DNA of 64,000 bases, from NCBI GenBank assembly GCA_050084985.1, contig JBITNC010000001.1:201376001-201440000 (forward strand), given 5' to 3'. The notes below the pieces were generated by a model. The model was not told where the DNA came from. It made no database searches and worked only from the letters and a program-made list of their open reading frames with translations. Below, one piece after another: positions 11,364 through 24,486 of the stretch; the first letter of the stretch is position 1, and each line of letters begins with the position of its first letter. The stretch is from Nageia nagi (lineage: Eukaryota > Pinophyta). A program made the position numbers and the translations under genes.

Positions 11364-11585
11364 GTCCAACCTCATGAGTTTTAAGTGCATAACATTGTTC
11401 TCAAAGAGAATTAACATTAATTGCATCTCTAGCATCCTCTTAGGGACAAGTTCATCCCTAATTGGCTAGGCCCCTACATCATCAAGTGTAAGATTGGTTT
11501 GAGTATGTAGCATATTGTAGGTTTATAAGGATGAAAAGAACTTGAGCCTATTAATATCATTCATCTTCATCCTTTCTATTTTTGA
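11364..11585 (+). pseudogene. Ty3/gypsy (Tat-type) integrase remnant, C-terminal part
   Basis: This resumes the frame cut at 2787: VQPHEF, then NIVLKEN, KFIPNWLGPYIIK near 11448-11485 and GKELEPINIIHLHPFYF near 11535-11583. It matches the C-terminal integrase region of Tat-type pol (RPxxF, VLK, KFxPNWxGPY, EPIN). Two stops lie inside. Together with 1345-2787 it forms the 3' part of one old gypsy pol. Confidence 0.82.
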
Positions 11586-14100
11586 TCTTCACTTTTTATT
11601 TTGTGTGTCCATCTTATCATCCTTCATTTTGTGTTTGCTTGCTCATGTTATCTTGATCACCTTCATGTTGTCATCCATGTTGAGTTGGGGTATGGTACCT
11701 TATGTGTAGGTACTTATCCTCCTCTTAGGCAATTTATCACCTTGCATCATTCACCTATTTATTTTGTTTTGATTATCCCATCAGGAGTCGATATTAGAGA
11801 TTATCCCTCATTTTGTAATTATCAACTCATGCACACTATAGGATAGGACCATAGTCACTCATATCCTAACCATTTCATAACATTTCCTTCTTAATTCATG
11901 CATTTTTCATCATTTTCCATAAGTTACATCCATCATGTTATTTGGTATCAAGCTTGGTCCTCCTCTAGAGTTGACCATTAGACATTATCTCTCAAATCCC
12001 CAATAGAGCAAGCATAATCTTGTACATGCATGGAAGTCAATCCCTTGTGTACCTAGAGGATCCAAGACATTATTTTCTATTTCTTGTATCATGTCATATA
12101 ATTAACATCATTGTATGTCCATTCGTCTCTTGTCATCTTGTCCCATCCACGGTTCCCTATGAGGACATAACCACTTGGGTCACAACCACTTCGGGTTGCA
12201 TTTTTTCATTCCCTTGGATTTGACAGTAGGTTATGGCTATCATGGTTTCTTAGGGACATCCTTATGTTACAAATGACTTATGACTTGTTTTGACATCCTT
12301 TGAGGCCATATTTTGTCTTATCACTTGACATTTTTTTTATCATTTTTATCACTTGTATTTTTATGTATTTTTATTTGTATTAGTCATGAATTGATGTTTA
12401 AACACTTATTTATCATTGGTATTCACATTTATGGCTTCTATTTCATTTGTTTTGTCCACTTTGATAGTTTTTTTGCTTACCCTAAGTCACTACTTAGCCA
12501 TATGTGACATCTCGGTAAGCATGCATGCAAATATGGTCATTTCTTATCCATTTTCTAAACTTAGTATTTTATGGTATTTTTATGTCATTTTGAGTCACCT
12601 TGTTAAGTTTTGTCATATTTCAAATCCATTTGCTAGTGTTTCGAATTTTAGGGACACAAGTCCTAAAATTTGACCCCTATGAAAATTGGCTATTTGATTT
12701 ATCTTTTTGAAGTGCTAAATGATATCCATTTTTATATCTATATTTTTTTTGGTACTTCATTATATAAACACAATCATCATATCAAATTTCAAGCCCATAG
12801 CTCATCATTTCATGTCTTTTCGAATGCCAAATCTAGGGCTACTTGGATTAGCACCCTTTCAGTGACCATTGAAGGGTGTTGCACCTTGGTAAGTAGCCTT
12901 TGGTTTGGAATTTGTAAATAGGTTAAATGGACTCCATTTTTTGATCCATTTGATCTTATACTTAGATCAAATTACTTACAATGATATCATCCAATCCATT
13001 TGGAATTTGGACAAAATGATTTCTTGATATCTTTCATTGAAATTCACCTTTTTCACTTTTTGATATTTTGTTAAAATCCTATTATGGGCTATTTTGTGAT
13101 GTCGTTTATATGTCAAATGAAGTATGTTTATCTTGTTATCACTACATAACATATCACATGGTCTTTTCTCGTCTTGTCAAATTACTTGTTTATTATTGCT
13201 TGTCATATGTATTTCCATCATTTTGTTATGTATTTTCATCCAATGTTGTGCTATTTATTTTGGTCTCATTCTTGTTACTTGTCATTATGTATTAACTTCT
13301 TAGTGGTGTTTTTCACTTATTTATTGTTGGTCAACTTATCCTTTTTTGTCAAATTATCATTTATTATTACACATCGTTGTTTGTTATGTATTATTATTTG
13401 TCATTAATTATTGTTATATCATTTATATGTTCTTTGTTATGTTTTATCATTTTTGTCCTTTTACTTTATGTTCATTTTAGGCATCTTTGCTTGTCTATTA
13501 TGTGTGTGTTCATTTTATCACTCAAACATTATTTATCATTCATTGTCCATATATGTATGTATTTGTTATGTGATTATTGTGCATATTTGTTTCATCCATA
13601 ACTCATGTATTTAAGCCATTATTTATCTCATTTTCAAGTGTTTTATCCAAATATCCATGTGTACCATTCATTTTCCTTTGTTACTTATGTGTGGTTTGTA
13701 CATACATTTATATTATTTGCATTCCATACATGTAGTTACATTATCCATACACACATACAAGTAAACCAACACACACACATTATTAGAAATCATAGCATGT
13801 ATTATAAACAAGCATAAACACATAGCATCATGTCATATAGCATAACATCACATCACATCACATAGCATCATATCACATCATAACATACATGAGTCCATAA
13901 CACAGTAGCATCATAACACATAATAACATGCATATCATAGGATATGTAAAATTAACATACATCATCCATCCATATACCATAAGAGTCATACATACAATGT
14001 CCATACATGACCATACATAAGACATGAATCCTGAATACATCATATAATCTCATGCATATATATGCCTAAAAAATACATGTTTGTGTCTTTCAAAAATCCC
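11586..14100. other. Low-complexity DNA, strand-skewed, no gene recognised
   Basis: Possibly the long 3' untranslated region of the gypsy element above. From about 11.6 to 13.73 kb the plus strand is strongly T-rich, with repeated tcatttt, ttgtcat and ttatttgtt words. From 13.74 to 14.08 kb it becomes A/C-rich, with repeated cacatcaca, catagcatca and cataacat words. The open frames that can be read here are hydrophobic by-products of the T bias (Phe/Leu/Ile/Tyr strings) and match no family I know. Confidence 0.5.
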
Positions 14101-15460
14101 AAGCTTTAGCTTTGATCACCCTATCCCTATCTAGGGGGAGTGGATGTCTCCCCCAATCCCTTTGCTACTCTTGATGTACCTCTTAGCTTACCCTATGTCC
14201 TCAAAAATTGGGGCACCTTAAAAAATCCTACCTTCTTAGGATCCTGCATGTCGATCCTCATTGACCTACTATTGTTCGACCAATTTATGTTTTTTTATGA
14301 AGTATCCATATATGTGCATGTATGAGTCCCTAATTGGCTCCTCCCACCTAATGCTGGCTCTATAGCCATCATACATATGATCAAAAGTTGGTCCTAGAAG
14401 GCCAACACCCTAGTGCCCTCTCACTACCATTGGTCCCTTATCACTTGATATATTGGCGTGAGATCATCACACCCTCAGTGTACATCCCAACATCCACATA
14501 TAACACTCTTTCCATAACATCCTTAGTCTGGATGCCTTCCTCCCCCTATAAGACCTACACCCTCTACACAACTATGACTAATTATGTTAATTGTCACCTA
14601 TCAACCTTCATCATATCTAGTTGTGCCTATAAGCCATCTTAGACTTATATGGTTACATCTCTCTTTGTCACCATCGCATATCTCTCTTCTTTTAGAGAAT
14701 CCCTTTGGGTTACCATAGCATCCCTCTTTACATGGGCAATAACCCTATCTATGGCCATAGAATTTTGCTCCTCTATCAACTAGGCATCGGGGGTTTCCTA
14801 TTGCATAGTGAATGCCTTAAGTGCTACATAGAACTTGCCACCCACCACACCCTAATCAATATCCATCTCTTGTAACCTTGTAAGCTCTCCCTATTTAGGT
14901 ATTCTTACCATTGCTAAATGTGCTGATCCTAATGTTGCTATTACTGGTAGTGCTATTGGTGTTGCTAGGGGTGGGACCTATAGAACCCCTTTAATAAAAA
15001 CTCACTCATGCTAAGGTGCCAACCATGCATCATACTCAGTGATCATCCTAGCATCATCATCTAAGGTATTGCTATTTCCTCATTCGTTGCATCAATGAGT
15101 GATGTAATTCCTCCTTAGAAGGTCACCTTATGCCTCCACCTACTTATATAGCTATGGCTTTAGGAAATGTCATGGAGAACCCCGTGCTGGCATGTAATGT
15201 GCTCATATCAGTACAACTTTATGTATCTCATGTAACGCTACTCAATATTTCACTATCTAAAACCTCTAAATTAAGACCATTTTTTTTTTATCATGGATTG
15301 ATTTATGGGCTTCTCAAGGTTTACTATTTGTTGATTTATATCCCAAATTTATTACATATTGTTACCTTCTCAACTTTATTTAACATTCTTCCTTTCTTTT
15401 GAAGTACAAGGTTTCGTACACCAGGTAGTCCTTCCCTTGCTTGCGAGTGGATACTCTTGA
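14101..15460 (-). other. Coding-like but unassigned remnant, minus strand
   Basis: Read on the minus strand, 15090-14670 has a long frame with few stops: LDDDARMITEYDAWLAP, then MVRIPK, GELTRLQEMDID, VGGKFYVALKAFTMQ and VIAHVKRDAMVTQRDS. It is rich in charged residues and could be the helical C-terminal part of a PMD-type protein like the one at 50.3 kb, but I cannot align the two. The plus strand has an agggggagtgga word at about 14133 that resembles a PPT, with no LTR to support it. Low confidence. Confidence 0.25.
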
Positions 15461-15542
15461 TGATCATATCGTTATTTTATTTGAACTTCATTACCCTCTT
15501 CTTGGGCTTGAGAAAGGGTATATGTCACATCATAAGATTTAA

Positions 15543-15600
15543 TATCATTTGTTTAAGTTCAAACCTTAGTTTATCATTTGTTTAAGTTCAAACCTTAGTT
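15543..15600 (+). repeat. 29-bp tandem duplication
   Basis: Two consecutive near-identical copies of a 29-bp unit starting tatcatttgtttaagttc. Confidence 0.9.
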
Positions 15601-16834
15601 TAACTTTATTCGAGAAACTTTACTATTTAGAATCCTTAATGCTTTCCATGGAATCCCAAAAGATCCCATTCATTCCCAATGGGTCCCATTAATACCCATT
15701 TTAATCCTAAGGGTCCCTAAAACTTACCTAAGGATCCTAAACTACCTTTTGGAACCATAACTCAAATTTAAAATTATTTCTAAGTTGTTGGCATAGTTTT
15801 GGGATTATTGGAATTAATGACCTAATCAATTTACTTCTTACGGAGTTTTGTTAAAATCATTTACTTGATCAATTTGTAATAATCCACTAATCATCCTTAT
15901 GGAATACAAATATCTACTACTGGTTACGTAATCATTACTAATTATAACATTAAACCATCATAATATTATTCTCAATAAAAGAAGACTTATTAGTTATTTA
16001 CATAATAAAACCAATTCATTGAAGTACACCTCATCTAATTTTTATGTACAAGATAAAATAATCTTTGATGGGTTAATACAAGAGTATTTACCCTTTATAA
16101 GAGAATCAAATATACTTAGTGAAAATTCATCCATCAACATCTAATTTAATGATGTTTGCTTAATAAATCATAAAGCTTACAAATAATTATAAGGAGCATA
16201 ATACATTATGTCTTGTAATATAAATGTAATACAAATGGAGTACATCATAACAACTTATACTAATGAACTAGTAATTCGTATTTATCTTATCGAGGAGTAC
16301 CTCCATCAATCTATGAGCATTGAGCACTTCCATGAACCTTTGATGGATGGGTCGAGTACTAGGAATGGTACTTAAGCATAAAAGGATTAGGATAACTCAT
16401 TACTTTTGGACCCAAATGAATATGTACATCTAAATTTTGATACCTCATATACTCAATTTAGGGTTTTAAGAGGTTTTATGCCATTAATGAGGCCTCCTCC
16501 CTTCCTTGACCAAAGAATGTAATAAGATATTATAATCTTATTTTAAGAAATATTAACTTCAAATTTATTTCTCTATTATAAAGGTATTTTTAAATTTACC
16601 ATCATTTGTATTTCTTTATTATACAAACCCAAATAAACTTTTTGTTAACTTAAAACCATCTCTTCATAATTATGCACAACATATTAAATACCTTTGATAT
16701 ACTTTAATGATAATCAAACACTTCTCATAGCATTAATTTAACCCAATAGGCTTACATATCCTTCAAATTAACAAATTAGATTTCCTTATTATAAATTGAC
16801 TAACTATTAAAATAGTTAACACTTAATATTTAAG
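15601..16834. other. No gene recognised
   Basis: AT-rich spacer. A run near 15650-15720 repeats aatcccaaaagatcccattc-like words (gatccc, gggtccc). Nothing I can name. Confidence 0.5.
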
Positions 16835-18016
16835 CAAACTGTGGTCGTATAGAGGAGGTACGTAAACTACGTTCAAAATCATTACACTGACAGAGTTTCT
16901 ATCAAACGAGTGTGCCAATAAACATGTATGTAGAATGTAGGTACGGATCGTATGACCAAAATATAGTCTCGTGTAATGTATAGATCACAGAATATGTACA
17001 AAGCATGTTTGATCAATTATCTATGCGCAGAAGTGTAAGGTCTGTGAAATGTTTGACAAAATGCCTATTTGATGATCTTTGATTTGGCACAAATTGGAAT
17101 TATTAAAAATGTGTGTGTATTGTTCAACACAAAGAAGCTGAAAGGTTCGCAGTATAATCATAGGTGGATACTATTTTCAAAGATGATAATTAAAAGTTCC
17201 TCAAGCTGCAAGACAAAATGCCTAATCTAAATGCGATTTCATGGAATACACAAATCGTATGTGATGCACAAGATTTTGAGAAGGTGCCAGATCCCGTAAT
17301 CATTAAAGAAGTTTTGCGAAACACACTTTGAGATCCATATATGGCTTCTCATCAAAGTTTATGACCATAAATACCCTATTAGCTATGTGTGAGAATACAT
17401 AAGATCCGATAGCTATTTGCAGGATTCGGCCAAGGTTTTATAGACAATATTGATTATAAAAGTGCATAAAAATAAAAAGAGGTCTGTAAAAAGTTTGACA
17501 AAATATCCATCTAGATGCATTCACATTGAGTGCATCTGACCAGAGTAACTTAAATTCTACAATCCTTACTAGCATTCCTCCGACGGATAACACGACAAAA
17601 GTTTCAAACACAGGGTTGGAGATCCATCAAAGAGTAGTTGAAAATGGATTCTTGTCGAATGTTGTGGTCCACATATGCGAAAGGAAGGAGAATATTATAC
17701 TATAATTAGGATTAGATTATAAGATACATAATGTGGACATCGTTTCATTGACTATCATGATCACTTCGACTTTAGTGGGTGGAGAATCATGTATATAAGA
17801 TGCAGTCATCTGCAGAAGGCCCAAAAATTATATGACCTTACGCAAACAAGTTTTCATGAAATGCAACGATCGCTGGATTTGTTGAAAGAGGCCGAAAGCT
17901 TATTAAAATGCAATCTTTACTGCATGAATTCTTTTCCCATAATACTTTATTGTCATACAGAATCAAATGAGCCTATCTCTCTTAAAACTATAATAAATAT
18001 AACCAAGCATTTTTGA
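16835..18016 (+). pseudogene. PPR protein (PLS class) pseudogene fragment
   Basis: Pentatricopeptide-repeat proteins bind organellar RNA through tandem helical motifs of about 35 residues. PPR phrases appear on the plus strand in shifting frames: ANCGRIEEVRKL near 16836-16871, INMYVECRYG near 16918, KLQDKMPNLNAISWNTQI near 17200-17253 (usual form LFDKMPxxNxxSWNxMI), IHQRVVENGFLSNVVV near 17620-17670, MYIRCSHLQKAQKLYDL near 17789-17840 and NATIAGFVERGRKL near 17860-17900. Several frameshifts and stops separate them. The last part is open for 75 codons, but only as a fragment. A similar IHQSVVENGF phrase recurs at 45.6 kb, so both derive from related PPR genes. Confidence 0.8.
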
Positions 18017-18915
18017 GGCTAAATAACTAAAAAGTAAGAGGAAGAGTACCTAGGCTTAAGGGGAGGGGGTTCTTTTCTCCACAGGACTCTAAACTAGAGT
18101 TCTTGGAAAGAATAAGAATGAATGCTTATTCTTTTAAAAGTTCTCAATATTTATAGTCCAAATGAGACTAATCCTTCCAAGAAAAGGACTATTGTTACAT
18201 CTCATCACATTTACACGTAAGATGGAGATGTTGATATTTTTGTAAAAGTTTTGAGACATCTACAAAACCTCTATTTCAAATCATTAGCATTTACTTTCAA
18301 ATAATAAATTGGATGGGGTTGAGAATTCAATTATTTTTGGAGGTGCTAAAGTAATCTAATTATTAAGAAAAGACAAGTGTTCTTTCTTACCCTTTAAGTT
18401 TTATATTATTGATTGTTACTACTATCTTAGGTTGAAATTTGAATTTCAATGGAATATTCTTTATAGATAGTTAATAAACATTTGAAAGTGCACATCAATA
18501 TTTTAAAACACATCCATTACCGCAATGATCATTTTAACCTACAAGATAGATTTATTAGTGCACATTCACATCTGCACATATAGGTATTATCGAAAACATA
18601 GTTTTAATGTGCATCTATACGATTTACTAGGGTCCTTGTGAGTATGTTAGTAATTCAATGCCACTAATTTCTTTGCTCATACCAATTCATTCCCTTAACC
18701 ACTCATCTTGGTTTTCTATGATCTCCATCATGGTTCTTTTGCTAGATCAACCTATCACCTGTGTGACATAAAATATTGAAGTCGGTATCATATTGAAATA
18801 ATTAATACATATTTCCACTTAAACTTTATCATCACATAGCAATAATTTAAACATAGTTTCATTCACATATTTGATGGTGCTCAAAGTCAACTATTGCTAT
18901 TAGGTGGGTTATTAC
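18017..18915. other. No gene recognised
   Basis: AT-rich. 18055-18180 has gggaggggg and paired ttcttggaaagaataag / cttattctttt words (a weak inverted repeat near 18098-18140) and a reverse-strand TATA-like actataaatatt at about 18150. This could be part of an LTR, but no partner copy was found. Confidence 0.4.
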
Positions 18916-18919
18916 ATCT

Positions 18920-19875
18920 CATCCTCTTCCTGTGCAAGTCATGGTATCGATGCACTAATGCCAGTTATTTTACATCCTTGACCCATAATAGACCTCCCCT
19001 CTAGGGCATAAATATGATGTCCTCTACCCATAAATTGGCCCATATGCTACAGTGCCAAGTATACATGCCCTCATATGATCCTCTCTTTGGTGACTCATGA
19101 TATCATACCCATTGTTAGGTGTAAGATAACTCTTGCCCTACCACAGGTACTTTGGATCCACCTTTGCCTTACTATGTATATCATAGGGTAAACTAGAGGG
19201 CCATACCACCCGCATGTGCTCCCATTTCCATGTTTATATAAGTAGGGACCCCATGATCCCAACTTGATCTTGCTTCCTATTTGCTAACTATATGTAGGTC
19301 TACTACAAAATGGCTAGGGCTTAGGTGTACACTGTCTCCTCCTCCACTATGTCAAACATGATATCCAATAGGTTCCATGGGATCTTATTGCTGCTCATAT
19401 CAAGAAAAAAGAAACTACTGATCATTATCATTATAATGACCTCTTGCACTGTCAACAATCCTTCCTTGTTTGCTGATGCATAATCCATACCTCCATGCTT
19501 GGTGTCGATCACATGCCATCCATATTCAAACATCTATTATATGGATTGACTCTTTAAGTTAGCCACCATGAACATGGCCTCCTCAAATGACATGCAAAAA
19601 ATATGGTACACATCCTCTAATGTGATGTTCATTTCCTTGATCAGGAAATGAAAGGTGTTGCACTAGGAATCCCAGTGTTCCACTAGAGTGTAGACATATG
19701 CTTTGGTTGACTATAATAGTTCAAAGACATGTTGCACCTGCCAACTTGACTATCTCAAGTCATATCTAGTTAGCTTTATCAAGTGCCATGTGCACATACC
19801 ACAACATTGGCATGAACTTATGCTAGGGTTTTACTTGGCACCCATTCAAGTAGCTTTCATGTTAGTCATTATGTC
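18920..19875 (-). pseudogene. Plant mobile domain (PMD) gene remnant
   Basis: On the minus strand near 19690-19590 the sequence reads LVEHWDS, CNTFHF and EMNITLEDVYHIF. This matches the PMD signature (ERWDPxTNTFHLPxGEMTVTLEDVY) seen in MAIN-like and phosphatase-7-long-form-like proteins and in transposon-borne copies. A 70-codon open stretch follows (19533-19321), then damaged sequence with YGPIYG and SYLCPRGEVYYGS near 19060-18980. Stops and at least one frameshift break it. It is a separate copy from the PMD gene at 50.3-52.3 kb and clearly older. Confidence 0.7.
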
Positions 19876-21260
19876 ATAATCAATTAGCAAGTCTCTCTTT
19901 TGCTAAGTTAGTCCTCTTGATTTTAATTTAGTCCTTGTTCTATGATATATCCTATGTCATCCTAACCTATTTTACCCTAAATGTGTTATCTCTAGGGTCT
20001 ATTATCATGTCTTTATCATCTTTCACCATTTTGCTATTCATTTTGTCCATTTTGATTTTGATTTTCTAACTGGTCTATAGTAGGTCAACTAAGGTTTCCT
20101 AATCAATTCCCTATAGATTGATTGACTTGCTAGTTGGGCGATTGAGTAATTGATTGGTTGATATTGAGTCTTTCTTGATGGGGCCTAACTAGTGGGGTGC
20201 CTACCAACCCCTAAATTGGGATTGATATACTCCTCACCTGCTAGCAAGGCCAAATGGGAGCCAAATGGAATCGTGACCCACCTAAAGAAAAAATTAAAAA
20301 ATGTAATAAAATCATCCCTAGATATCAAAACTACTCTAGTAAAAAGTTCTTAAATTTGAATACCATTATTTTGACTATATTTATCTAGTTTCATCTGTTA
20401 TTTATCAAGAAACATGATGCCCTGGGTTTTAGGTTGGACCTACATTTTTTTTCTAATTTTAGTAAATTTTAACCATTAAAAATGCAAATAAACTTTATTT
20501 TCATCATGAAATCATGTATGATCAAATTATATACAATTTTAGAATAAAAAATGGTCAAAGTTTCTAGCCACATACCCACTTGTGCAGGTGGTCATTTCTT
20601 CCTCCTGGTGGTTGTGTGGTGGATCATGTCCTCTTGCTACAACTACCATGTTTGTTAGTCAACCTTGGTCACTCTTGAGCTCATGGAATCATGATGGTCT
20701 CTCCTTAGTTAGAGCTCAATATCACAATACCAAGTATGCAAAATGATAAACCAAACTAAATGTTTTTATTTTTAACCCCTCGCCTTACTACCTAGCCCAT
20801 CGGCTAGTCACTTAATTAGTTGGATCATCTAGTTGATCTTTCTAACCGGTAGGATTAACTATTCTACCAACTAGCCTTAACTATTTTTTAGTAGACCAAT
20901 TAGTTCCAAATCTATCATTCTCTTGGTTTTCAATCAATCCACTAAACTTTCTCACTCATCAATTTATAATATGGTTGTGGCACTTTTCCTAGACCTCCTC
21001 CCATCTTCCCACTCGAGGGGGATGGAATCAATCACCTTTTTCATGATCTTGATCATGATCATCATCCTATCAAGCTAGGTGTGATAAACTTTTTATAAAA
21101 TTTCCATTTATCTTGCATTTTTTCTTTTCTACATTGATCACTTCAACATATTTATTTCTTATCATTTAGCATGGCATATTATTTAGGTGTTGGATGTCTG
21201 CATGCTATAATCAAATTCTTAGTAGGTCTGTAAAACCACACTTGATCATTCAACATGACT
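19876..21260. other. No gene recognised
   Basis: AT-rich spacer with repeated ttgattgactt, ttgattggttg and aactag words (20100-20170 and 20800-20950). It may be the flank of the PMD-bearing element whose parts lie on either side. Confidence 0.4.
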
Positions 21261-21261
21261 A

Positions 21262-21540
21262 TGTTGCTATCATTTTACCCTTCAACTATTGGGGTAAATT
21301 AGAATCATATCACCCTTTGATTATTGGGGCAAAGCAAAGATCATTTTACATTTTCATATCACCCTTTAATTCTTGGGGCAAAGTAAAATCATATCACCCT
21401 TTGAATGCTAGGGTAAAGTAAATTCATTTCACCCTTGATTGCTAGGGAAAAGCAAAATCATTTATCACTTTTACCCTTTGATTGCTAGAGAAAAGCATAA
21501 TCATTTTACCCTTTAGCTAATAGGGCAAATCAAAGATCAT
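21262..21540 (+). repeat. Degenerate tandem array, unit about 35-45 bp
   Basis: About seven or eight imperfect copies of a unit containing atcaccctttgattgctgg followed by ggcaaagcaaa and atcat. Spacing varies because some units carry extra cattttac words. Similar arrays are common in the 3' part of Tat-type elements. Confidence 0.75.
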
Positions 21541-22925
21541 TTGTTTTTATTGCCTAGTATTGTATAATATGCTTATCAGTTCAATTTTATGATTGTTTAC
21601 TTTTCAACATTACCACATCTTATATTCTTGAATACTAACTAGTTACAATATGATAATGTTAGCACCATGAGGTTTTATAGCCATAGGTACTCCTTAACAT
21701 GATTGTGTCATTTGTATCATAGTTCGTTGTGTTGAGGTGAAGATTAATTATGATATGATAGTGTTGGATCCATAAGGAGTTATAGCCATATGTACCTTAT
21801 CCATAATGATATCCTATCAACATCAGCATCACATTGCACACACTTCACATATTTTTATATTGCATTTTGTATCTCACAAAAAAATTATTTCACATCTTGT
21901 AAAAACTAACATAAAAAGGGTATCTATAAACACCTAAAAATTGTTCATTCTCCTAGCTTAGGTGAATCATAATGATTTGGTCTATATTTAGCCTATCATG
22001 GTCCTATTAGCCCTTCATCCTAGTTTGACTATGTTCATATGGTCAATTTTGGTAACTTAACCTCTTATTACCACCTAGTCAACCCTAGCCCTATTTGACC
22101 CACCAATTAGGGGATCAATTGATAGGTTAGGTTAAACACTAATTCACCCACCTGTTAGTCATTATCATATAAAAATTTTATTTCAAAATTATTTCCAAAG
22201 AATAATCAATCATTACCTAATGAATATTCATGAGCTCTTGCATGTTCAAGCTATGCCTGACTATTTACTTGAACTCCTGCTACCTTCCTTTTAAGCTGAA
22301 CCCATCATTTTCAATGTAAAAAAGGAAAACATTATCCTCATATTACAAAGATAATCTTGGGTAAACTCTTATGTTTTGAATCTTTGAGGAGTCTAACTTT
22401 GTTTCAAGGGTTTTACAGGCTCTAAAGCTCACTCAAGAGCATATAATCATATCTTTTTTGATTATTATACTAACCCACTTGTACATGGTTGTATTTTAGT
22501 ATTTCTAGGCTATTCTTTTATAGAGTTAGGATAGGATAGTTTAGTTTATTTTAATCACTTGCTTAATCATTTTTGATTTTATGCTAGCCTAAATTATAGG
22601 AATTTATCTATTTTTGAATTCCTTGTTGACTCAAGATTTGGAGGTTTACAAGCAAACTAGTCAAGTCTTGCTTGGTTCTAGGGTCTTAAGGACCTAGAAC
22701 TTAGAAACCTCCTTTTATATTTATTTTACCAATCATTTTGTTTCTTGGGTATTGCATTAAAAGGATAAATATATAAAATCTATCTCTATTTTATCTTAAC
22801 ATTATTATCTCATCATATTTCAAGCAATATTTTAGATATTGTAGCGTAGGCATTCTAAAAGAGGACTTCAGTGTGGGGTCTCATTGCCTTTTGGAGGGAT
22901 TTATAGGCATTAGGCCTACCCTAAT
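21541..22925. other. No gene recognised
   Basis: AT-rich. The motif ggtttt/agttatagccatagtacc occurs twice (near 21672-21700 and 21777-21800) as a diverged direct repeat. No coding signal that I can name. Confidence 0.4.
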
Positions 22926-23450
22926 TGGTATATTAACCTCAAATGAGGAGGATAGGATGGAGGTATAAATGAAGGATACATATGATGAGGATGAGGAGGA
23001 TGTAGATATGCTCGATGAGGAGTTACCTCCAATGATGCTCCCAATAGGGCCACTAGCTTCTAGGACCTGGTACCAGGGATAAATCTACTTATGGAGGTTA
23101 TTCCATTGGTTTCTTAATATACTTTAAGTTTTAATTAAGTTTAATTTTATAATTTTATACTTTTTATTAATTTTTTTTGTCAAATAATTTTTATCTTATT
23201 TCTTTTTGCAGAGGACATGATAGCTAGGATAGCCAACCTTGTGGAGGAGATTTCTAGCCTTCAACCGTTTAAGGTTAAAGTTGACAGGTTGAGGTCCATG
23301 GAGGTCAAGTAAGCTAATTTGAGGAGTAGCATGAGTGAGTTGTAGGTTTTGTTAGAAAAAAGAGATCCTCATATTATTGTCTTGGAGAAAGATAATAAGA
23401 GTATGTAGGAGAGGCTATCTATGCCACCTCTTAATGAGTCATGGTAATTC
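22926..23450 (+). pseudogene. PMD-type gene 3' end: acidic exon, intron, coiled-coil exon (remnant)
   Basis: An acidic block (DEDEEDVDMLDEEL near 22982-23025) precedes a canonical-looking intron. The donor is GAG|GTTATT at 23097 and the acceptor is a pyrimidine-rich tract ending ttttgcag at 23211 (115 bp, very AT-rich). The next exon reads EDMIARIANLVEEISSL, then DRLRSMEVK, ANLRSSMSEL and VLLEKRDPHIIVLEKDN, which has coiled-coil character. The order acidic tail, short intron, coiled coil is the same as in the PMD gene at 50.3-51.1 kb, which is why I place it in that family. No PMD signature is preserved upstream, so the assignment is by architecture. Confidence 0.5.
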
Positions 23451-23614
23451 ATGTACAAGAAAGAAGAGATTCAACAAAAGCATCACCAAGAGATAGGATA
23501 GTGAAGGGATAAGTATGGGAAGGACAAGGCACTTTGGAAACCCATGGTATTACTTCTAGTAGCATTTTAAGTTCCTTAGCTATGTCTAATGATAGTGGGG
23601 CTCTAAAGAGCTGT

Positions 23615-23617
<3 letters not shown>

Positions 23618-23658
<41 letters not shown>
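23618..23658. repeat. (TA)n microsatellite
   Basis: About 20 TA units with one interruption. Confidence 0.95.
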
Positions 23659-24486
23659 CATTTATTTATTTTATGTATGGATAGTTATTTATGTATATTT
23701 TTAATTAATTTTAGTATTAATTTCATTAATTTATTCTTAAAGGGAACAATTAGCTCAAAACATAAAGAATAAATCATAAACATAATATAAATATAACCAT
23801 GAATTCAATAATAAACAACACATTAAATATCATTAAAAAAATTATGACTTTTTGACAACAATTTTGTCATTAATAACATGTTTTATTTTTTTCTAATAAA
23901 TGAACCTAAAACACCAAAACATACATTAAAAATGATCAATTATAAGACCTATAAGCACACTACACTTTCTTTTTCTTTTACTATCCTAGGAAATGCATAA
24001 CATGAATGCTTTATGAATAGTCCTATGGCATCCATACCTTACAACTTTGCAAATTTTCAAGAAAAATCTATGGATAATATGAAGAGCACTAAACTAGAAA
24101 CATAACAAGACATGCATGAAAATGTAAAAATGCATAAAAATACAAAAAATAGAAAACATAAAAATGCATTATAATACATGTTGCTTTTCAATTGTTTAAG
24201 TTTAACTAATCTAACAATGTACTTGGGTGGTTTTAGGAACCCACTTATAGTTTGTTGATGTAGGCACAAATATTGAGATTGGTTTGGATTGTGTATGCAT
24301 GATGCCGATGATGTGCAAACCATTTCATACATTGTTAATGCTCCACATTCTTTGAGATCAAGTACCATCATTTCTTGTTAAATCTCTTTGAGGTATCATG
24401 GTTAACTATTTGCAATGTGTTAGCCTGCAACTGTTAGAGAAATAATATTGAAAACATCTTGGATTACTTACCATTTTGATGCATTC
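23659..24486. other. No gene recognised
   Basis: AT-rich. A 104-codon minus-strand open stretch (24371-24057) has no domain that I recognise. Given its position directly downstream of a decayed gag, it is more likely leftover element sequence than a gene. Confidence 0.4.

Noticed and set aside
12313-13817. Hydrophobic, membrane-like small proteins in the T-rich zone
   Set aside because: Phe/Leu/Tyr strings follow from T-rich composition. Overlapping frames are equally open and there is no family match.
14133-14150. agggggagtgga followed by tgtctccc as a PPT/LTR junction
   Set aside because: No second copy of the following sequence was found that could serve as the partner LTR.
18100-18160. 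Reverse-strand LTR with TATA-like sequence
   Set aside because: A single copy only. No PBS, PPT or partner LTR could be located.
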